A stretch of DNA of 64,000 nucleotides from Paulinella micropora (lineage: Eukaryota > Cercozoa > Imbricatea > Euglyphida), in assembly GCA_009731375.1 (NCBI GenBank), contig BJOX01000114.1:618721-682720 (forward strand), read 5' to 3'. Both the position numbers and the translations under genes were made by a program. Below the pieces are notes generated by a model that had not been told where the DNA came from, made no database searches, and saw only the letters and a program-made list of their open reading frames with translations. Of the stretch, positions 60,961 to 64,000 are shown piece after piece. Numbering within the stretch: position 1 is the first letter of the stretch; every line of letters starts with the position of its first letter.

Positions 60961-62417
60961 CCAGCGATGCGTCTGCCTACACTGTTTGCAAACTCATGCA
61001 TTATCTGCGGGTTTGCATGCATTAAAGCTCTGTGTAGGGTCATAGCGTCGTACGGTGCATGTGATGGTAGAGGGTTGACTGACCATAGTGCAAGATCTGG
61101 CAGGCTGTCGACAGTCGCGGCCAATGTTGGTTGTTCTTGGCTTGGACCTGTATGGTATGTATCGTTGATGAGGGTCAAGTGGTTTGTTCCAGGTCTATCT
61201 AGTTCATATAGTAGGTGTGAGTTGAGCCTCCCCCTTGCTAATATGTTCTTTCTGTCTAGTGTTATGGGTTTGTCGTATATGAACACTTGTCCATTCTGGT
61301 GAATGACTGTCTTGTGCATGTTATGGTCAAGGCGTGGGGTGGGGACAAGGTTGAATGGTAATGATGGTGATATGAGTGAGTTTGGAAATGACTGTTTAAC
61401 CGATATACCATAACCATTGAGCCACGTCGGAGTGGCAGTCGCCCTTGTCCTCACCGGAAGTGGTTTGCCGGATATGTTGTTTAGGAAATCCGGCTTCTCT
61501 TCGCGGACAGACTTGGGGTCGACGGGAGCCTTATCGTGGAATAGCCAGCGGTTGCATGCGCTATGAACAACGTCGGGAGGGTTGTCCTCGGCCATCAGGA
61601 CGTAGTTGACAGCAGGGTGTTTGAGCTCTTTCCGTTCGAGGTCCATCGTCTCTTGCATCCATGTGTTGTATTCGTTCATATCCTTGAACTCCAAATATTC
61701 TAACTCTGGGTGATCGTTGAGGTAGTATTGCCACTCTCGAACGTTGGCGAAGTCCAGTGCGGGTGGGAAGAAGCGGTCCTCGTACTCCGGGTCGTCGAGC
61801 TCCGGTTCGTCGATGTCGTCGCAGGCGTCCTCGTCAGCTACGGTCTCCGCGTCTGCTGTGTCTTCCTTTGGGTCTTTCTTTTCCTCCAGCTCGTCGAAGA
61901 TGTCCGCCATTAGCACGAACTCGATTGTGTGTGTGTAGTCATGGCATCTTAGGCGTTCCCGCAGCTCTTCAGCTTCTTCAGGTCCTGCAGGCGGGTAGTA
62001 GTTGACTGGGGGTCGGACGTTGTCGTTGAACAATGGTTCGATGTCAGGTATAAATGGCCTCATCGGGGGCGGTCGGTGCTTCATGTCAGGCAGCGTGTCT
62101 GGTATGTTCAGCATCCGCTTCAGCTGCTTCTCCAACAGTCGTCGCCACTGTTCACCCGTTGCGTCTATTCCATAGGGTCGGTGTTGTTCTGCCTCCATTT
62201 CGTCCATTCCAGTCGGTGGTGGTCGTAGTGTAGCCCACGTTGCTGTCGGTTCGGCGAATGAATAGGCGTTGTCTATGTCGGGCATGTCCGGTAGGGTAGC
62301 TGCGATGGCGGCGAGGTTTGCATTCGGTGTCGCTGAGGTCTCCACGTAGTCTTCATCATTTTCCGCGAAGTTGAGGTGGGCATGTGATTGTGCCATCGTC
62401 GCAGTCCTGGGGTCCAC
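60921..62417 (-). CDS. Copia gag-pol middle part: protease-like and GAG-pre-integrase region
   Basis: In frame with the upstream gag frame but after a TGA (62427-62429). An acidic gag-like part (EPELDDPEYEDRF) is followed by a protease-like region where DVVHSACNRWLFHDK stands in place of the family's LDSGA..H: the catalytic Asp is His and the Gly is Ala. Then comes GAG-pre-integrase (TLHRALMHANPQIMHEF). It ends WMRLVRASWM* at 60921, while the pol frame takes over one nucleotide out of phase. Either a frameshift mutation or a recoding site. Confidence 0.7.
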   Translation of the reverse strand: MDPRTATMAQSHAHLNFAENDEDYVETSATPNANLAAIAATLPDMPDIDNAYSFAEPTATWATLRPPPTGMDEMEAEQHRPYGIDATGEQWRRLLEKQLKRMLNIPDTLPDMKHRPPPMRPFIPDIEPLFNDNVRPPVNYYPPAGPEEAEELRERLRCHDYTHTIEFVLMADIFDELEEKKDPKEDTADAETVADEDACDDIDEPELDDPEYEDRFFPPALDFANVREWQYYLNDHPELEYLEFKDMNEYNTWMQETMDLERKELKHPAVNYVLMAEDNPPDVVHSACNRWLFHDKAPVDPKSVREEKPDFLNNISGKPLPVRTRATATPTWLNGYGISVKQSFPNSLISPSLPFNLVPTPRLDHNMHKTVIHQNGQVFIYDKPITLDRKNILARGRLNSHLLYELDRPGTNHLTLINDTYHTGPSQEQPTLAATVDSLPDLALWSVNPLPSHAPYDAMTLHRALMHANPQIMHEFANSVGRRIAGKDWMRLVRASWM

Positions 62418-62426
62418 GCGTCTCCC

Positions 62427-62801
62427 TCAGAGTCTGGTTGTAAATTCATCCAGGCTCATGGCCATGTCCAACATTGTGGGTGAGTCAATGAATAGAGGTG
62501 CGTGCGGCCCCCCTTCGCGGTATCGCAGCAGGTGCTGAAATGCGAGGTCGGCCAATTCGGGTTGGTCTGTCGGTATGCCGAGCAGGTCATACCTCGTTCC
62601 TCTTGCTCGTAGCTGGTCGATCAGAGGGTGACGCTTGGCCATGTTGCAGAATTCCTTATGTGCCGGCCAGTCGGTCTTCTGGTGGTCGATGTTGCAGTAG
62701 TAAACAAGCTGACAGCCGCTGCATCGCTTTAGCTTCCCTTCTTGTTTGCCGCAGTATGTGTAGTCCCATCTGACACTGCCACGCTTGGCTTCGCGAACGG
62801 G
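62427..62801 (-). CDS. MYND-like zinc finger and gag-like tail in the copia frame
   Basis: In the same frame as the upstream gag, after TAA 62802-62804. It reads YCGKQEGKLKRCSGCQLVYY, then CNIDHQKTDWPAHKEFC, close to the MYND pattern C-x2-C...C-x2-C-x4-YC-x3-C...H-x3-C, with His for one Cys and the first Cys absent. It continues to TGA 62427 with a helical part (LIDQLRARGTRYDLLG, LLRYREGGPHAP). The usual copia nucleocapsid has a CCHC knuckle instead. Confidence 0.6.
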   Translation of the reverse strand, partial: PVREAKRGSVRWDYTYCGKQEGKLKRCSGCQLVYYCNIDHQKTDWPAHKEFCNMAKRHPLIDQLRARGTRYDLLGIPTDQPELADLAFQHLLRYREGGPHAPLFIDSPTMLDMAMSLDEFTTRL

Positions 62802-63935
62802 TTAGCAGTCGATGCAGTCCGGTTTGGTTAATGACCATTGCTCCGGAAGCAGGCGGAAGTCCTTCACGATGCTCCAGTATGCCAGCTGTTCGTTAGTGGG
62901 GTGACGGAAGCAATGATGTGCGTCGGACCAAGCGAAGGTGTACTTACGTTCGGTCGGTTGCGATGCTCCCGGTACTCGCCTGTACTGGACCGGTTGGCCG
63001 TAGGGTAGCTCTGTTATGGCTTGTATGCGTCTCGCCGTGTCTGCGTTGACTGTTGCAGGCGATGATGTCGTCGTTGGTTGAACCGGTGTGAGACATTCTT
63101 CTTCCTGCACGCGTGGTAAGACAGGTAATGTAAAAGTCGAAACGGGCGATCTATCACCGTGTTCCACTGTTGGGGTAGGTAGCTCCTCGCTCGTTGAGGC
63201 GGTCCCCACGCTCGGTGATTCCCATTGTTGTTGTCGGCGCTCTTCGATGAATGCAGGTATCGGTTGTCTATCCTGTTGGTCTTGTCTCGAAGTCGTTCTA
63301 TCTTCAGGTGTGGGTGAGCTTGTGAAGCTCTGCGTTGGCGCGTGCGGGGATTGTGTGTCTGCCGGTTGTTGCTGTGCACTTCCCGGGTCCCGTTGTGCTC
63401 GTCTCGGGCGTCTGCTTCGCAAGACGAAGTGCTCAATGCCGGTTGAGCCGGGCGCGTCTTGTACCAGTCGTGACGGTAGGTTCCATGGGTCGGTTCTCGG
63501 TAAAAAATAATTGATGGGCGTCCCGAGGGGGCACCAAGGTAATGGCCAGTGGGCGGGTGGTGCCGGGAATCCCTGCGGGGTCGTCTGGAATAAGTCCCGC
63601 ATTCGTGTCCACTGGATGTAGGCGCGTCTGTAGTCATTTTCATCCATGCGTTGTAGAACGGTGAGCGAGCTCCACGGGATGTCGGGGCGTCTCGATGGGT
63701 CTTCCAAATAGTCCGGGTGTGGTGCGGGCAATGCTTCAGTGGGGGTAGGGGGGTTATAGTCGGTAGAAGTAGNNNNNNNNNNATAGTCGGTAGAGGTAGG
63801 TGTGAGGGGAGATAGTTGGATTGGTCCTGCTCTGCTGCCGTACCTATTTCCCCTTTCTACGTAGGCAACTTCTTCTTGTGACGGGTCGTTCTCCTCCGGG
63901 TCGGGTCGTTCTTCGTCGGAGTCGCCAGTGTGCAT
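62802..63935 (-). CDS. gag: Copia gag-like protein (upstream part)
   Basis: From ATG 63935 (MHTGDSDEERPDPEE), 377 residues. Acidic and Pro/Thr-rich head, a helical part (WSSLTVLQRMDENDYRRAYI), a low-complexity Gln/Ser/Pro/Thr middle, then a conserved-looking end (KYTFAWSDAHHCFRHPTNEQ, LLPEQWSLTKPDCIDC*). The TAA directly precedes the MYND-like part in the same frame. A 10-N gap (63773-63782) sits in a short tandem repeat encoding TSTDY. The frame may start further upstream, outside the window. Confidence 0.65.
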   Translation of the reverse strand: MHTGDSDEERPDPEENDPSQEEVAYVERGNRYGSRAGPIQLSPLTPTSTDYXXXXTSTDYNPPTPTEALPAPHPDYLEDPSRRPDIPWSSLTVLQRMDENDYRRAYIQWTRMRDLFQTTPQGFPAPPAHWPLPWCPLGTPINYFLPRTDPWNLPSRLVQDAPGSTGIEHFVLRSRRPRRAQRDPGSAQQQPADTQSPHAPTQSFTSSPTPEDRTTSRQDQQDRQPIPAFIEERRQQQWESPSVGTASTSEELPTPTVEHGDRSPVSTFTLPVLPRVQEEECLTPVQPTTTSSPATVNADTARRIQAITELPYGQPVQYRRVPGASQPTERKYTFAWSDAHHCFRHPTNEQLAYWSIVKDFRLLPEQWSLTKPDCIDC

Positions 63936-64000
63936 CAGCCACGCTTCTGGTGGATCACTTGTTGGGTCGTCGACGTTGTTCGTTGCGTCCGCGTCGGTGA

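Larger units (their letters stand above)
57941..64000 (-). mobile_element. Ty1/copia-type LTR retrotransposon (5' end outside window)
   Basis: Order on the minus strand: gag-like frame, MYND-like zinc finger, protease-like region, GAG-pre-integrase, integrase, reverse transcriptase, RNase H. Integrase before reverse transcriptase defines copia. Two in-frame stops (62802, 62427) and one frame change (about 60921) interrupt the polyprotein. The 5' LTR and gag start lie outside the window. Confidence 0.88.

Overview
This window is nuclear DNA of a eukaryote, probably a unicellular alga or other protist. Genes carry short GT-AG introns (about 40-70 nt), there is a tRNA-derived SINE, a Ty1/copia retrotransposon, a cyclic-nucleotide-gated-type K+ channel gene, and very large simple-sequence arrays. 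I cannot name the species. Several runs of N and at least one artefactual duplication beside a gap show a draft assembly.

Layout. 1-2100: ATT, GA and GATA microsatellites and a minus-strand RING-finger gene with SUMO- and ubiquitin-binding motifs. 2102-13811: element 1, a degraded and rearranged Polinton/Maverick-type element holding a DNA polymerase B pseudogene, integrase, broken fibre gene and small genes. It is studded with eight short inverted repeats of one family. 13812-15013: TATG arrays and a little unique DNA. 15014-37032: element 2, a Polinton-type endogenous virus bounded by 97-bp terminal inverted repeats starting AGTAGTATAGG and flanked by a 6-bp target duplication TGTATG. 37033-44960: about 8 kb of evolving tetra-, penta- and hexanucleotide satellites. 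45599-49388: a spliced K+ channel gene. 49430-50434: a pyrimidine-to-purine low-complexity block. 50500-54180: AAT microsatellites, SINE copies, GC-rich repeats and gaps. 54346-57310: host exon-like fragments. 57941 to the window end: a minus-strand copia element with an unusual gag region.

Element 2 encodes a virus-like set: protein-primed family B DNA polymerase, retroviral-type integrase, packaging ATPase, adenain-like protease, major and minor capsid proteins, a phage-like fibre with S74 intramolecular chaperone, a small two-TM membrane protein, a lipase, a Cys-rich secreted protein, two zinc-finger proteins and several unknown virion-like proteins. Polymerase and integrase would replicate and insert the DNA; ATPase, protease and the two jelly-roll proteins would build and fill the capsid; fibre, lipase and membrane proteins suggest a host-entry or egress module. 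Apparent frameshifts in the fibre and protease genes and three gaps leave open whether this copy is intact.

Element 1 is a relative: its fibre, small membrane protein, integrase, coiled-coil protein and polymerase match those of element 2 gene by gene. It lacks all capsid, ATPase and protease genes, has in-frame stop codons, and its left-arm block lies inverted relative to the polymerase. Both elements end at the same TGTATG target inside TATG repeats.
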